A program made the translations under genes and the position numbers. Below the pieces are notes generated by a model. The model searched no databases. It was not told where the DNA came from and saw only the letters and a program-made list of their open reading frames with translations. A stretch of 64,000 bases of DNA from positions 4,397,264 through 4,461,263 of the forward strand of contig OW203722.1 in NCBI GenBank assembly GCA_934045075.1. Direction: 5' to 3'. This DNA is from Yponomeuta sedellus. Its lineage: Eukaryota > Arthropoda > Insecta > Lepidoptera > Yponomeutidae. Of this stretch, positions 54,251 to 64,000 are shown in pieces (positions within the stretch are counted from its first letter, which is position 1; each line of letters opens with the position of its first letter).

Positions 54251-54776
54251 AAGATGGGCGATTGTGAATGACATCTCTTTTCGAAACATCTGAATTTACT
54301 AATGTTTATTTTCGAAAACAAGATTAGTAAATTACTAATATTCATTTTCGAATAAGTTTTACTAATATTACTAACTTACTAATCCGCGAATGCGACTGTC
54401 GAGAATCGAGAAAACTGTCGACAATTTCGGAAAAATGTGCTCTGCCTCTCTCATTTCGCTTGCTTTAGTGATAATATTCGAAAACACGACTACTGACGAA
54501 AACACGTTAGTCATTTCGAAATTCATATCGGCCCAGTTTTCGTAAACGCTTTAGTCTCGCGATTTTCGAAAACACGATTCGTGGCGGAATGACACGACTT
54601 TACACGAGTCGCGCGCGTTTTGTTCGTTCAATGCTGTCTTCACAATATTGTTTTCATGCAAATGAAAGAGCACTAAATTAGTAACTTTTTTTCGAATAAC
54701 AAAGAATATTTTCGAAACATTTGAATACCTACCATTTTCGAAAATATCGACAATGTTTTTCGAAAACGCCCATCTT
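54251..54776. mobile_element. TA-flanked MITE rich in TTTTCGAAAA motifs
   Basis: Terminal repeats AAGATGGGCG and CGCCCATCTT; TA on both sides (54249-54250, 54777-54778). The interior has many variants of TTTTCGAAAACACGA and ACTAATATTACTAA. 526 bp, noncoding. Confidence 0.65.
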
Positions 54777-54778
54777 TA

Positions 54779-55271
54779 GCCTAGAAGAATTAATTTTATA
54801 ATCATCAAAAAAGTCACGAGAGTGCGAGCGGGCGGGACTGGTAAGAGTGAGTGTGTTTAAAGGTAGATGTGCTGTCGATTGCATTACATAACATATTCCA
54901 GTATATAATCAACCTAAATACCCCTACCCTTACGAGGGCCGCTTCTCTTTACTAGCCGCATGCCTAGCATGGAATCGCAACCCTCTTGTTATATTATTTT
55001 ATCGTTTTCCTTTACAAAGCTAGATAGATAAATTTATTTATTACTTCAACACATGACATAAACAAAAAAACAGAGGAATGAGACATTTCATCACCCTCCA
55101 TCAAACGGATCTAGTTTTAACAATTTTCGTTGTTAAAAACTAGGTCCGTAGGTTACTTGTAAATTACTCCAAAAATAAAGCTATGCATATGCATATTTGT
55201 GAGTAACAACACTGGCTCCTTAAAAATAAAGATAAATAGAAAACCTGGTCGGACACTTTCCATAAAAAATT
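54779..55271. other. Unassigned sequence
   Basis: TAGATAGATAAATTTATTTA at 55020 may be another LINE tail; nothing else recognised. Confidence 0.3.
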
Positions 55272-55380
55272 AAGGTCCCCTTTCTGAATTAAGAATTTTG
55301 CTAAGTAAACACGTTACTGTAGTGCTGTGTCGTCTAATTTCATAGAAAAGAGCGTGAAGAGCGTTACATAAGTATTTACT

Positions 55381-55787
55381 TGTAACGGTGCAAATCTCTT
55401 GACACCATTTTTTTGTTTCATTAATTTTGTCTACCATTCACAAAATTTAAAATTACGTCACCCTTTTTTGAGATTTACTTCATATTTTGGCACTATTACT
55501 TTACTACGTAAATCTTCCTTTACGTGATTATTCAGTTTTTTATCAAGTTTCCTCTTTATATAATAAATAGCTGACCCAGCGAACTTCGTACCGCCTAACA
55601 GTCGATTCTTTAATTTTTTTTATTTTCTCTCCGTAACTCTCGTACTTCAAGGAATATTCTAAAAAAAGAATTAGCGAAATAGGTTCAGCAGCTTACCAAC
55701 ACATTCAGCGATTCATTTTTTCGATTATAGATAAAACACACCGCTGTTTCCAGTTTTGTTATTTACAAAACGCTTTATAACCTCACA
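55381..55787 (+). repeat. Solo LTR, diverged family 1, with nested repeat
   Basis: TGTAACGGTGCAAATCTCTT start, CCTCACA end, TACT on both sides (55377-55380, 55788-55791). Contains an AACTTCG-start repeat at 55568-55732. The 3' half differs markedly from the other family-1 LTRs, so it is an older subfamily. Confidence 0.75.
55568..55732 (+). repeat. AACTTCG-start dispersed repeat
   Basis: TAGCTGACCCAGCGAACTTC to TTACCAACACATTCAGCGA inside the LTR. Confidence 0.7.
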
Positions 55788-55820
55788 TACTAAGTGAAAT
55801 TCTCACCTCCGAAACTGGCC

Positions 55821-56429
55821 CAAACTACTTTAATCCGGAATTAATAATGTGTATTGCTTACAAAAAATTTATTTATAAAATAAATAGAGAATTTGAGTTA
55901 GGTTCTTACCGTTGTACAGCGAACGCATGCTAGACTTGCGGCTAAGGAAATAGAAATAATTTCCCGAATCTTCGCTCGTACGAGTGCTTCGTCGGAAATT
56001 GTACCAAATGCACGTGAAATCACATTTTCAGCTTAAAATAGCACCACTTGTATTTGATTTTCGTAGGCTTTTTGCGTATTTGTGAAAAGGCATGTTTATC
56101 TTTGATATGTGAATAAAAATAACCAAAAACTAAGCAAATACTCAGCAGGGATCAACCTAGTTACAACCATGGTAGCCAACACAATGTAAACACTAAAAAT
56201 TAACATAAACTTTTGTTCCCACGATTTAGGCTAGCAAAGGTTAATATATCCTTCATGGTGCATTGTATGCGCTTCTATACTAAAATCCCTGAAGATTATA
56301 TTAAGCTTGCCTGAAACGCGGTTCAAAAAATGTGTTAAGTACACTTTGCATTATTTAGATGACAATGATGTCTGGAATTAAAGCTAGTACAATGTATGAG
56401 TTCTATGTTTTATAATAATTACGTCGTGT
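55821..56429. other. Unassigned sequence
   Basis: No gene or repeat identified. Confidence 0.3.
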
Positions 56430-56600
56430 TCAGGCGTGATCCCAGAGGGGTAGTCAGAGCCCATGGACTGCCACTTGCCACGATCATGACAGATCAACTC
56501 CGCTTCATCAACGTTCATAAGTCGTTGCATGCACGCACGCCGGTTCCGGGTACTTTTATCTGCCCCTTTGCTAGTACATCCTTATTTGGTCGATGTATGT
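56430..56600 (-). repeat. LINE-A 3' end
   Basis: GGCGTGATCCCAGAGGGGTA to CCTTATTTGGTCGATGTATG antisense; codes for the same C-terminus as 37436-37590 with substitutions. Confidence 0.7.
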
Positions 56601-57527
56601 GTAACCAATGATCTTCGAAAAATACTTACCCTAGGTTAAGAAATTATAAGGGAATGTAGAATCGGAAATACATACATACGAGCTAAATATATTACACTCG
56701 TTTTGGGCTCAGTCGCAGTCGGTTAAAGACTCATCTATATCATAATCTACGGTATGTGCCCTGTAGTTTAAATTAGGAAGTATATGGTGTAATCAAATCT
56801 CCAAATCCTTTCGAAAAGGCAGAGTTTTACTCGTCAAGGTACGAAGTTTCAATTTGTCAATTTGTCCAGAATCTAGTAGTCTTGCTTATAAAAAGTAGAT
56901 ACCATTAAAATACGCGTAAACGTAGTTAAATACAGTTTACAATAGGAATCCCCGCTATAAACGTTTCAGAAACCGGCTTTAACTCCGTCTTAAGAGTATT
57001 TTAGTGGAATAAACGTTATATGAATGAGACTGTAAATTTTGTTTCATTTAGAACACTATTCAAATCACAGTTTTTGGGCTATAATTAATAAAAGTAATTT
57101 GGTTTTGATTTCGATATGAATATCATATGTTCCATACTAAAGATACCACTAGTACAACTCCATCTCCAGGTGCAAATTGGAAATTAATATTCATCGGGTT
57201 TCTTGCGACGCCCGGAACGTAATCAATGCAGGATTAAAATAGCCAACGTTAAACTCTCTTCCTGGGTGTATATGCAATAAAGAAATACTTTTCTTTATGA
57301 CAAAGCATATGTAGCTTTATGCGGCACACAAACACTTCATAGAAAATTACATAAGAAATAACATGTAATTAAGTGAGCTTAAGAGATTTATTCCAGCAAA
57401 CCATAGAAAACAGGAGAAGCTTTAAAAACGGATCTATATGTACACAAAATTAACTATGTAAACTATGAAACTAACAACTTATTTTCACAAATTAACTACA
57501 TAAACTAGATATCTTAATAAAAATACA
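56601..57527. other. Unassigned sequence
   Basis: No gene or repeat identified. Confidence 0.3.
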
Positions 57528-57931
57528 TAAGTATTTTTAAATAAATAACTTATAAATATAGCTAAAAGATACGATAGAGATAGATAATGCACTAGAATAT
57601 TGAATTAAAAATACATAAATAAATAACTTATAAATATAGCTTAAAGATACGAAAGAGATAGATAATGCTCTAGAATATTGAATTAAAAATACATAAATAA
57701 ATAACTTATAAATATAGCTAAAAGATACGATAGAGATAGATAATGCTCTAGAATATTGAATTAAAAATACATAAATAAATAACTTATAAATATAGCTGAA
57801 AGATACGATAGAGATAGATAATGCTCTAGAATATTGAATCAAAAAAAACCCATAAATAAATAACTTATAAATATAGCTTAAAGATACGAAAGAGATAGAT
57901 AATGCTCTAGAATATTCTATCTATCTATCTT
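57528..57931. repeat. 78-bp minisatellite, about 5 copies, plus (ATCT)n
   Basis: The unit contains ATACATAAATAAATAACTTA, TAAATATAGC and GATAGATAATGCTCTAGAAT. 78 bp is a multiple of three, so a meaningless repetitive ORF appears on the minus strand. The array ends in CTATCTATCTATCT. Confidence 0.9.
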
Positions 57932-57957
57932 AGTTAGACTTGAGGTTTCCGCACTTA

Positions 57958-58330
57958 GGGCCGGTTTCTGAATTGAGAATTTAGCTTCTTCTTCTTTTCG
58001 TGTCAGCAATTCGACCAGTTTATATTTTTCCTGCCCAATAGTTGGCTACTGCAATTGCAGCAGCGTTGGCCTCTGTTAGGTCCTCATTGGAGCAGGTGCA
58101 CCATAGATTGCGATGAGGCTCCACAATCACATTGCTCCTCCGTTGGTGCAGTATAACCCCACCTGCTTAGGTTTTGTCTGCAGCGACCTACTTGGGTCCG
58201 GAGTCGGTTGAGGATTTCGCTGAATAAATACTTAAGCAACGTTCTGTCCCGCTCTTTTCTGTGAAATTCGAAGAGACAGCACTACAGTTAACAATTTACT
58301 TAGCGAAATTCTCCATTCAGAATCTGGCCC
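57958..58330. mobile_element. GGGCCGGTTTCTGAATT MITE with LINE insertion
   Basis: Terminal GGGCCGGTTTCTGAATTGAG and CCATTCAGAATCTGGCCC, flanked by TTA at 57955-57957 and 58331-58333. About 57988-58215 is foreign: TTCTTCTTCTTTTCGTGTCA ... GGGTCCGGAGTCGG, probably an antisense LINE 3' end, bounded by AATTTAGCT / GATTTCGCT. Confidence 0.7.
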
Positions 58331-58350
58331 TTAGCCCCATAAATAGTTAT

Positions 58351-58442
58351 AATATTAAACGGGTCAAATCGCAATTATTTATTAGGTAAAACGTAATTAA
58401 CTTATTTCCCGACGTTTCGGCAGCGTTACAGTTGCCGTGGTT
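58351..58442 (+). repeat. TTAAACGGGTC / CGACGTTTCGGC repeat
   Basis: ATATTAAACGGGTCAAATCG ... CCGACGTTTCGGCAGCG. Confidence 0.6.
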
Positions 58443-58529
58443 TAATATATAATTATGTATGAGCATCGCGAATCATAAAGAAATATAGTATTTTCTAAAA
58501 TTAACACGAGCAGTAGACATAATTAAAAC

Positions 58530-58710
58530 TGTTTTTATATGGATTTCACTCGTTTATTATATTTTTAAATTTTTCCGACGTTTCGGCACTTTTACAGGTG
58601 CCATGGTCTCGGTGGTCTCGTGGTCATCCGAGACCACGGCTCCTGTAAAAGTGCCGAAACGTCGCAAAATTGTAAAAATATAATAAACGAGTGAAATCCA
58701 TATAAAAACA
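58530..58710. repeat. Fold-back repeat with 83-bp arms
   Basis: Arms 58530-58612 and 58628-58710, about five mismatches, 15-nt spacer. Contains CGACGTTTCGGCACTTTTAC and GTGGTCTCGG. Confidence 0.8.
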
Positions 58711-58743
58711 TTAAAAAATACTTAGCCTCATAGTTGGGCCATT

Positions 58744-59297
58744 GTACGTAGCAATCGCTGAGGTATGTTCATACTTCAGACGCTAGGGTTTCCGCACGAT
58801 GTCCACGACGATTACCATCAACGATTTCCTGTCAAGTTATCTGCCAGGCACATTCCTACTTATACCGAAACCTCTATCCGCTAGACACAGACAGCCGGAA
58901 TTATTGCTGACCCCACAAATGAGGCACATGAAAAGTTCCCAGTGTTACCATATTAAAATTACGGTATTTTACCGTGTAGAAAACTTAAATAGACCGAGTT
59001 TTTAAGATTCTAGTGGTCGGGTATGTACGTAGCAATCGCTGAGGTATGTTCATACTTTAGACGCTAGGGTTTCCGCGCGATATTTAACATCAACGATTTC
59101 CCGTCAAGTTATCTGCCAGGCACATTGCTACTTACACCGAAACCTCTATCAAGATACACACAGACATCCGGAATGATTGCTGACCCCACAAATGAGGGAC
59201 ATGAAAAGGGCCCAGTGTTACCAGATTAAAATTACGGTATTTTACCGTGTAGAAAACTTAAATAAGCCGTGTTTTTAAGGTTCTAGTGATCGGGTAT
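58744..59297. repeat. Tandem duplication, unit about 281 bp
   Basis: Copy 1 58744-59024, copy 2 59025-59297; both start GTACGTAGCAATCGCTGAGG and end GATCGGGTAT or GGTCGGGTAT. About 10% divergence by eye, including a small deletion near ATGTCCACGACGATTACC in copy 2. Confidence 0.88.
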
Positions 59298-59324
59298 AAT
59301 ACTCTAGAAAATAGATAGATCCAT

Positions 59325-59390
59325 AGAGTACACTTTATTGCACAGCCAGAAAAAATACAATTTTTAATTTCTATCTAAGAATGTTATACA
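59325..59390 (-). repeat. LINE 3' tail
   Basis: On the minus strand TTCTGGCTGTGCAATAAAGT; same type as 63540-63615 (TTCTGGTTGTGCAATAAAGT). Confidence 0.55.
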
Positions 59391-59439
59391 ATTGGCGGAC
59401 TTATCGTTTAGATGGATGGACTTAAACGTGGGGATGGAG

Positions 59440-60055
59440 AAATATACCATTATAAAGACAATACGAGTATTACGACTGATTACCAGCCGTAAGTCGTGGA
59501 TTCGATTCCAAGTGAAGGTCGGCGTACACATGGCCTCAGTCTTGGTGTATTTTAATATTTGTGATGGCCTTCCTTGGTTACCACATCACAGGATATCCCA
59601 GTTTCAGTTTGGGACCAGGGGGGGCGAGTCTCTAAAATGCATAGTTGTTTAATAATCATATTCGGTAGTCTGGTAATAAATCGCATTGCAATGGTATGTT
59701 AGTATAACCTGTGGTACTTAACTTGGCGCCTCCCGCGTTTCGATCTACTTCACGAGAGATGCCTATTTAACTTGCGCGGGTTATAACCCTGAAAAGACAT
59801 TGTACTGCTATTGCTTTGTAGACTACCAAATTGAGACAAATAGCAACCGTGCTTGCCGTGCTTATATCTTTCTATTGATATTAGACTTTCGGGCCAGAAA
59901 ATGTGATTGTGATGTGTGGAAGTAATAATAATAACAATTAAAATTCTTGCATAAAAATTTTGCGCATTTAAACAGATTTTGATGAAATAGCAAGGTAAAC
60001 AGTTCTTTTTATATTTTTGTTTAAATACACATTACCATATCCCGATATTATTGTT
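59440..60055. other. Unassigned, possible decayed tRNA-like SINE at start
   Basis: CGTGGATTCGATTCCAAGTG (59496-59515) resembles a B box; the rest is unrecognised. Confidence 0.3.
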
Positions 60056-60140
60056 GATTTTATTTTATGTCACGATTAACCTTTGTACATGTTATTTCTC
60101 ATGTAATGTCCTGTTAAATGTTTCGTGTGCAATCAAGTAT
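60056..60140 (+). repeat. LINE 3' UTR fragment
   Basis: GTAATGTCCTGTTAAATGTT and CGTGTGCAATCAAGTATAAT match the end of the LINE at 30280-30620. Confidence 0.6.
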
Positions 60141-61324
60141 AATAATAATTATTAATAAGGGGTACAGGTCAATGGTACCTACCCTAAGTATTTCATAAAT
60201 ACTAACTAGTCATAGACGATTTTTATTGTTTCATATTAACAATTTCATTCTCATACGTATAAATACTGTGTAGCTACGTTGACTACCGTGCACCTCGCAA
60301 CACTGAAAGCATTCATCTGAGTAGCATTCGTCTAACTGCCATCGAAAGAGAAAATTCATATGTATGGTCGATTAACCGCAGTATACGAGTTACAGCCCAT
60401 TGGGTGCGGATAACTTCCTGAAAGTAGGAAGTGAATCTTTGAAGATATTGATGGTAAACGTGATAAAAAAGTTGAAACGGTTGCTTCCGAAGATATAGGT
60501 ACTTGGTCCAAATGTATAATGACGCCGTCAACTGGTGAAATTAGACGTCAATTTAAGTGACTAAGACATTTATTACATTTAAATATGTCAATTTTCGCAG
60601 TATACATTAGAACTCTCCATTGTACACACCAGAAAATATAATACATTACACGGCTTATATGTCTAAGTTTTGGCGTTAGCAATTGGAGGCCGATTAGTCA
60701 ATTACAGATCTTCCAGAAAATCATAACGTCAACTCATCGGAATGTAGGTCTATGTTTTTTATCTGTCAAAAAATTGCCCTTTTAAAAGCTAAACTGTAGT
60801 TGATATTATGTTGAAACTGTATAGATTAAGTAGTTGGTTAACTTTGTCACTACTGTTTCAACAGAATGTCCACTTACGTCTAGTTCAGTTTCAATAAAAT
60901 ATCATCGTTGCCCTACGAAAGCGTAAGTGAAGTAAATCCGCAGATGCTTTGACCTTCTTGAATACTTAAATTCACACTAAGTGGCGGCTCTTCATACAGC
61001 CTTTTAATAAAAAAAGCTACTGTTTGATCAGACAAGTAGTCAAACGTTTTAGACAATACTGTATTATATAACTAAAGGGCTAGCAATGTAATTGAATGTG
61101 GCCGCCTAATAAACTTCCTGGGCGTTAATCTGACGGCTGATTTAATGAGTTGGCGATGATATATACGCTGTGTCAGTTGAAATTTCCATAAGTATAAACA
61201 AACTGTTAAAAAATATGTCTGATTTGGTACCAAGCAGATTCCAAGCAGATAATTTAAGCTGTTGTTATTTTATAAGCTCGTGCATGTTAAGTAACTTAAT
61301 GAATTAATCGTTCTCATTTTACGT
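60141..61324. other. Unassigned sequence
   Basis: No gene or repeat identified. Confidence 0.3.
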
Positions 61325-61427
61325 GAACATGGGCCATTTTCTGAATTAAGAATTTCACTAAGTAAATACTTGAGTAACCTTATAATCACGCTCTTTCCGT
61401 AGAAATGCGAAAAGACAGCACTACAAG

Positions 61428-61790
61428 GTTGTCTGGAAGAAATTGCTTTTAGCAATAAGGCCGCCTATTGTGCTATGTATATTTGCAATTATAAAAAACC
61501 TATTTAGAGGCTAAAAATTTCACCCATGCCGGGATTCGAACCCGCAACCTCTGGCTATCCGTGCCAGCGCTCTACCAATTGAGCCAATGGGCGACTCACG
61601 GCATCAGTGAAATTTCAAACCTCTTTACACTATTCTCTGCGTCACGTACATAGAATAAGCCTCTAAATAGGTTTTTAAATTTGTCCTTAGCACGGGTTAG
61701 TGCATTAAAAATAAAAATAGTATAATATTTGCAATTGTTTTGTATTTGTTGTTTTTCCAGTGTACAATAAATATTCTTATCTTATCTTAC
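61428..61790 (+). repeat. LINE-C 3' UTR inside the MITE
   Basis: AGGTTGTCTGGAAGAAATTG to GTGTACAATAAATATTC and TTATCTTATC, split by the FB-SINE at 61491-61724. Confidence 0.75.
61491..61724 (+). mobile_element. FB-SINE copy 13 inside LINE-C (234 bp)
   Basis: Exact 12-bp duplication ATATTTGCAATT (61479-61490, 61725-61736). 5' end: inverted terminator module, complete antisense tRNA-like module (61525-61598), antisense body to about 61655. 3' end: sense terminator module and tail to AATAGTATA. The clearest example of an antisense head joined to a sense tail. Confidence 0.9.
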
Positions 61791-61830
61791 AATTAACTAT
61801 TTACATAGCAAAATTCTCAATTAAGAAACT

Positions 61831-62556
61831 GACCCCATATGTATTCTTATAAGAATAAACGTCTTAAACCATAAACCTTTCCCCCAGTTTCTCGTACAAA
61901 ATCTTTTAATGTGTTAGGTTTTTTTATTTGCACGATAGCTGTTAACAGTATATTTAACAGATCGTTACTGTACTAAAACTTGGCTACGGTGAAGTTTTTA
62001 TGCTAGGAAGAAGAAGTGTACGAGAAGCCGGGGGGTAGGTAGGTATGAACTTCAAGTAGGAAACTCTTATAAGGTATGGCGTATACATTGGAGTACATTA
62101 TTTTTCAAGATGGGGCGTCTTAAAAGTATTATCGCGTAGCGAAGAAAGTTACCTCTTATTTTGTCGCTTTTAATGTCAATTATTCAGAAGTCGAGCCCCA
62201 CTTACAAGAGTTCCCTGCGATATTCTAGAAAGATACTTTCAAAAAGTTTTCTGAATGTTACTTTGTCCTTGCATTGCTCGATTTTAATATTTATTTATTA
62301 AGTAGATGCTTCAAAATCTTTTTGCGCTTGTGCATGCTAGCTTCAAGTAAGATGAGATATGATGTTTATAGCATTCTTGTTGTTTATAAAGGTCTTAACT
62401 AAAATCATGGTTACAAACAAGAACCCTGCTAGGGCACAGCTAACTTAGGACTAACTTATACTACATATATTCTACCATACTAGTACCTATACGAGGATTT
62501 TGGTTCACCCTGTATTTAGGTACTTTTGTTGTCATACACACGCCATAAAAGAAGCG
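61831..62556. other. Unassigned sequence
   Basis: No gene or repeat identified. Confidence 0.3.
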
Positions 62557-62915
62557 CTCGTGGCCTAGTCATATCGAGTGATTGCACGCAATCACTTGAG
62601 TGAAGCAAAAACAAGGCGCAGTCTGGTGCAATATGGGTGCCGTCTCGTGACTAACGCTAGTCGCATTTTTTCCGAGCACTTCCGTGATTCGCAGGGCACA
62701 TTAAGTCGTTGGTGCCTGCTGTCATGCAGTGGCAGTCGTTAAGCCACGTTTGAGGCCCATATGGACTGATTCTTCTGACAGTAAGGCACGCTACACCACT
62801 GTCTTACAATCTTCCACCAACCAGGACTTGACCCCCGTGGTGGAGTATGGCCTAACCTTCCTGCGATGCAAGAAGAGACCCGTATGCCAGCAGCGGAGAT
62901 ATACAAGGATGGATA
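62557..62915 (-). mobile_element. 5S-like repeat, near full length
   Basis: Plus strand starts at the 5S-like end: GCGCTCGTGGCCTAGTC, AATCACTTGAGTGAAGCAAA, ATATGGGTGCCG, then CTGTCATGCAGTGGCAGTCG and GAGTATGGCCTAACCTTCC, ending ATACAAGGATGGATATC. It has more substitutions in the 5S-like part than the 40836 copy. Confidence 0.75.
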
Positions 62916-63464
62916 TCGATACACGCCTAAACGGTTGGAGGCATCCAGGCAGGTGAAATTTCGCCAAAATCTACAAAGCATTTATCTACTTGAACTTATA
63001 GAACCCTCTGTCGAGCCAATCCGGTCAATCTCTCTAGTGGCTGGTCTTCTACCGATCGTTTACCCAATCTTAGTCCTGAGTAACCAGTAACTCAGTAACC
63101 TCAACCTTAGGAATAGTAAATCCAAGTTATGAAATCCTCATATCACTACATCCAGCAAAAACCACTTTGCTATGACGATATATTTGAAATCGCGAAGAAA
63201 GTTTTATCTGTTCCATACGTCTTAATGAAGCAAGTGGAGCGTGCAAGTATCATGGAGTGGCCGATATTTGATTTGTGCGATCTCGAAGTTTTTCTCTTAG
63301 TAAAAGAAGTTTGTATTGAAGAGAAGTACGTATATGTTATCTACTTGGGGATTTTGGATCCAAAATAACTTGAAATAGATTCGAGTTGAGTTAACGATCA
63401 GCGAGTCCCTTAGGCAAATCCTGTCACCACGATGCATGGCTTGCCATCGATACGCTAAAAAGAA
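62916..63464. other. Unassigned; one unrecognised 79-codon ORF
   Basis: 63129-63368 (+) has no stop for 79 codons but no recognisable domain, and no splice or promoter evidence; not called as a gene. Confidence 0.25.
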
Positions 63465-63620
63465 GATTAGATAGATAGAAGGTTGTTTTAAATAAATAGA
63501 TAGATAGATAGAAGGTATCTAGAAAAGATCGCTCGCAGAGATTACCGCCGATAATTAATTTCTTTTCTGGTTTTGTAATTAATTTCTTTTCTGGTTGTGC
63601 AATAAAGTGCAATGTCATAC
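63465..63620 (+). repeat. GATA-rich repeat and LINE 3' end
   Basis: TAGATAGATAGATAGAAGG patches, then GAAAAGATCGCTCGCAGAG and TTCTGGTTGTGCAATAAAGT, a LINE 3' end as at 59325-59390. Confidence 0.5.
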
Positions 63621-63786
63621 AATTGGCAGTCTTATCGCGTAGGGTGAAGATACCGAACAATCTTTAAATGGAGTGGATTGCATGAAGAACTTGGTCGGTA
63701 GATTCATGTATATAAATAATAAAATCGAAAATATACTGATACCAAGTAGCAAAAGATTGCAAGAATTTAAGTACCTTATCATCATC

Positions 63787-63953
63787 ATCAATCCATTTTG
63801 TTCCCACCGAGGGGCACGGGTCTCTTTTCTAAGGAAGGTTTAAGCCACACTCCACCACGGGACCAAGTCCGGATTGGTGGAGGCTTGCAAGACTAGTGAC
63901 TAGTCTTACTGTCAGAAGTTTTCAAGGCCTCTGACTTGGCTTAACGACTACCA
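63787..63953 (+). repeat. 5S-like repeat, 5' part
   Basis: GGGGCACGGGTCTCTTTTCT, CCAAGTCCGGATTGGTGG, ACTGTCAGAAGTTTTCAAGG; ends at CTTAACGACTACCA before the 5S-like part. Confidence 0.7.
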
Positions 63954-64000
63954 TCTATTTATCTAGTACCTTATATATAAATACATAAATATTCATGGAC

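Larger units (their letters stand above)
55272..55820. mobile_element. TTTCTGAATT MITE interrupted by a solo LTR
   Basis: Left part CTTTCTGAATTAAGAATTTT to AAGTATTTACT (55380), right part TACTAAGTGAAATTCTCACC to AACTGGCCC. Joining them minus one TACT gives the MITE order of 50568-50697. Confidence 0.75.
61325..61830. mobile_element. GGGCCATTTTCTGAATT MITE, outermost of a triple nest
   Basis: Left part to AAGACAGCACTACA (61427), right part from about 61791, CAATTAACTATTTACATAGC to AACTGACCCC. Interrupted by LINE-C, itself interrupted by an FB-SINE. Confidence 0.75.

Noticed and set aside
57528..57931. CRISPR-like direct repeats
   Set aside because: Units are contiguous with no unique spacers; a eukaryotic minisatellite.
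63129..63368. 79-codon ORF
   Set aside because: No recognisable domain, no context, and length expected by chance in 64 kb.

Overview
This window looks like gene-poor, repeat-rich DNA from an insect nuclear genome, most likely a moth or butterfly. That is inferred from the low G+C, the LINE 3' ends with simple tails (TATG, TTATC, TTTG), tRNA-derived SINEs, mariner remnants and Ty3/Gypsy elements. I find no host gene with an intact reading frame, no rRNA operon, no CRISPR and no convincing tRNA gene. The only long, intact coding capacity is one LTR retrotransposon.

Layout. 1-6060: the internal part of a Ty3/Gypsy retrotransposon, with gag, a -1 frameshift heptamer, and pol (protease, RT, RNase H, integrase). 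It is followed by about 1 kb of noncoding sequence and a probable 3' LTR; the 5' LTR lies outside the window. 6.7-10.3 kb: nested insertions. A solo LTR with 4-bp target duplication sits in a SINE and is itself broken by a fold-back element; a second fold-back element, inverted repeats and a LINE fragment follow. 10-19.5 kb: SINEs, a solo LTR, a mariner deletion derivative, a TAA-flanked MITE and a TATG array. 19.8-22.2 kb: CGAG-rich hairpin sequence and a near-perfect 218-bp-arm inverted repeat. 22-31 kb: SINE and LINE remnants, and a poly(A)-ended retrocopy flanked by an exceptional 62-bp duplication. 31-49 kb: LINE 3' ends, 5S-like repeats, more fold-back elements and long tetranucleotide arrays. 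49-64 kb: MITEs interrupted by LTRs and LINEs, a second solo-LTR family, a 78-bp minisatellite, a 280-bp tandem duplication and more 5S-like repeats.

The strongest candidate for something undescribed is a fold-back SINE family, here called FB-SINE, with 13 copies. It combines a tRNA-like promoter module, a 5S-unrelated body, and a fixed 3' tail. In almost every copy with two ends, the tRNA-like module appears in antisense at the 5' end and the tail in sense at the 3' end. Nine copies have exact target duplications of 8-13 bp and a tenth has a 9-bp duplication with one mismatch, as expected for LINE-type retroposition. Yet the elements are hairpins, one with 72-bp arms and a 1-nt spacer. A second notable family carries a segment resembling 5S rRNA. 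Family names (SINE-E, SINE-Y, LINE-A/B/C, FB-SINE) are local labels, not database names.
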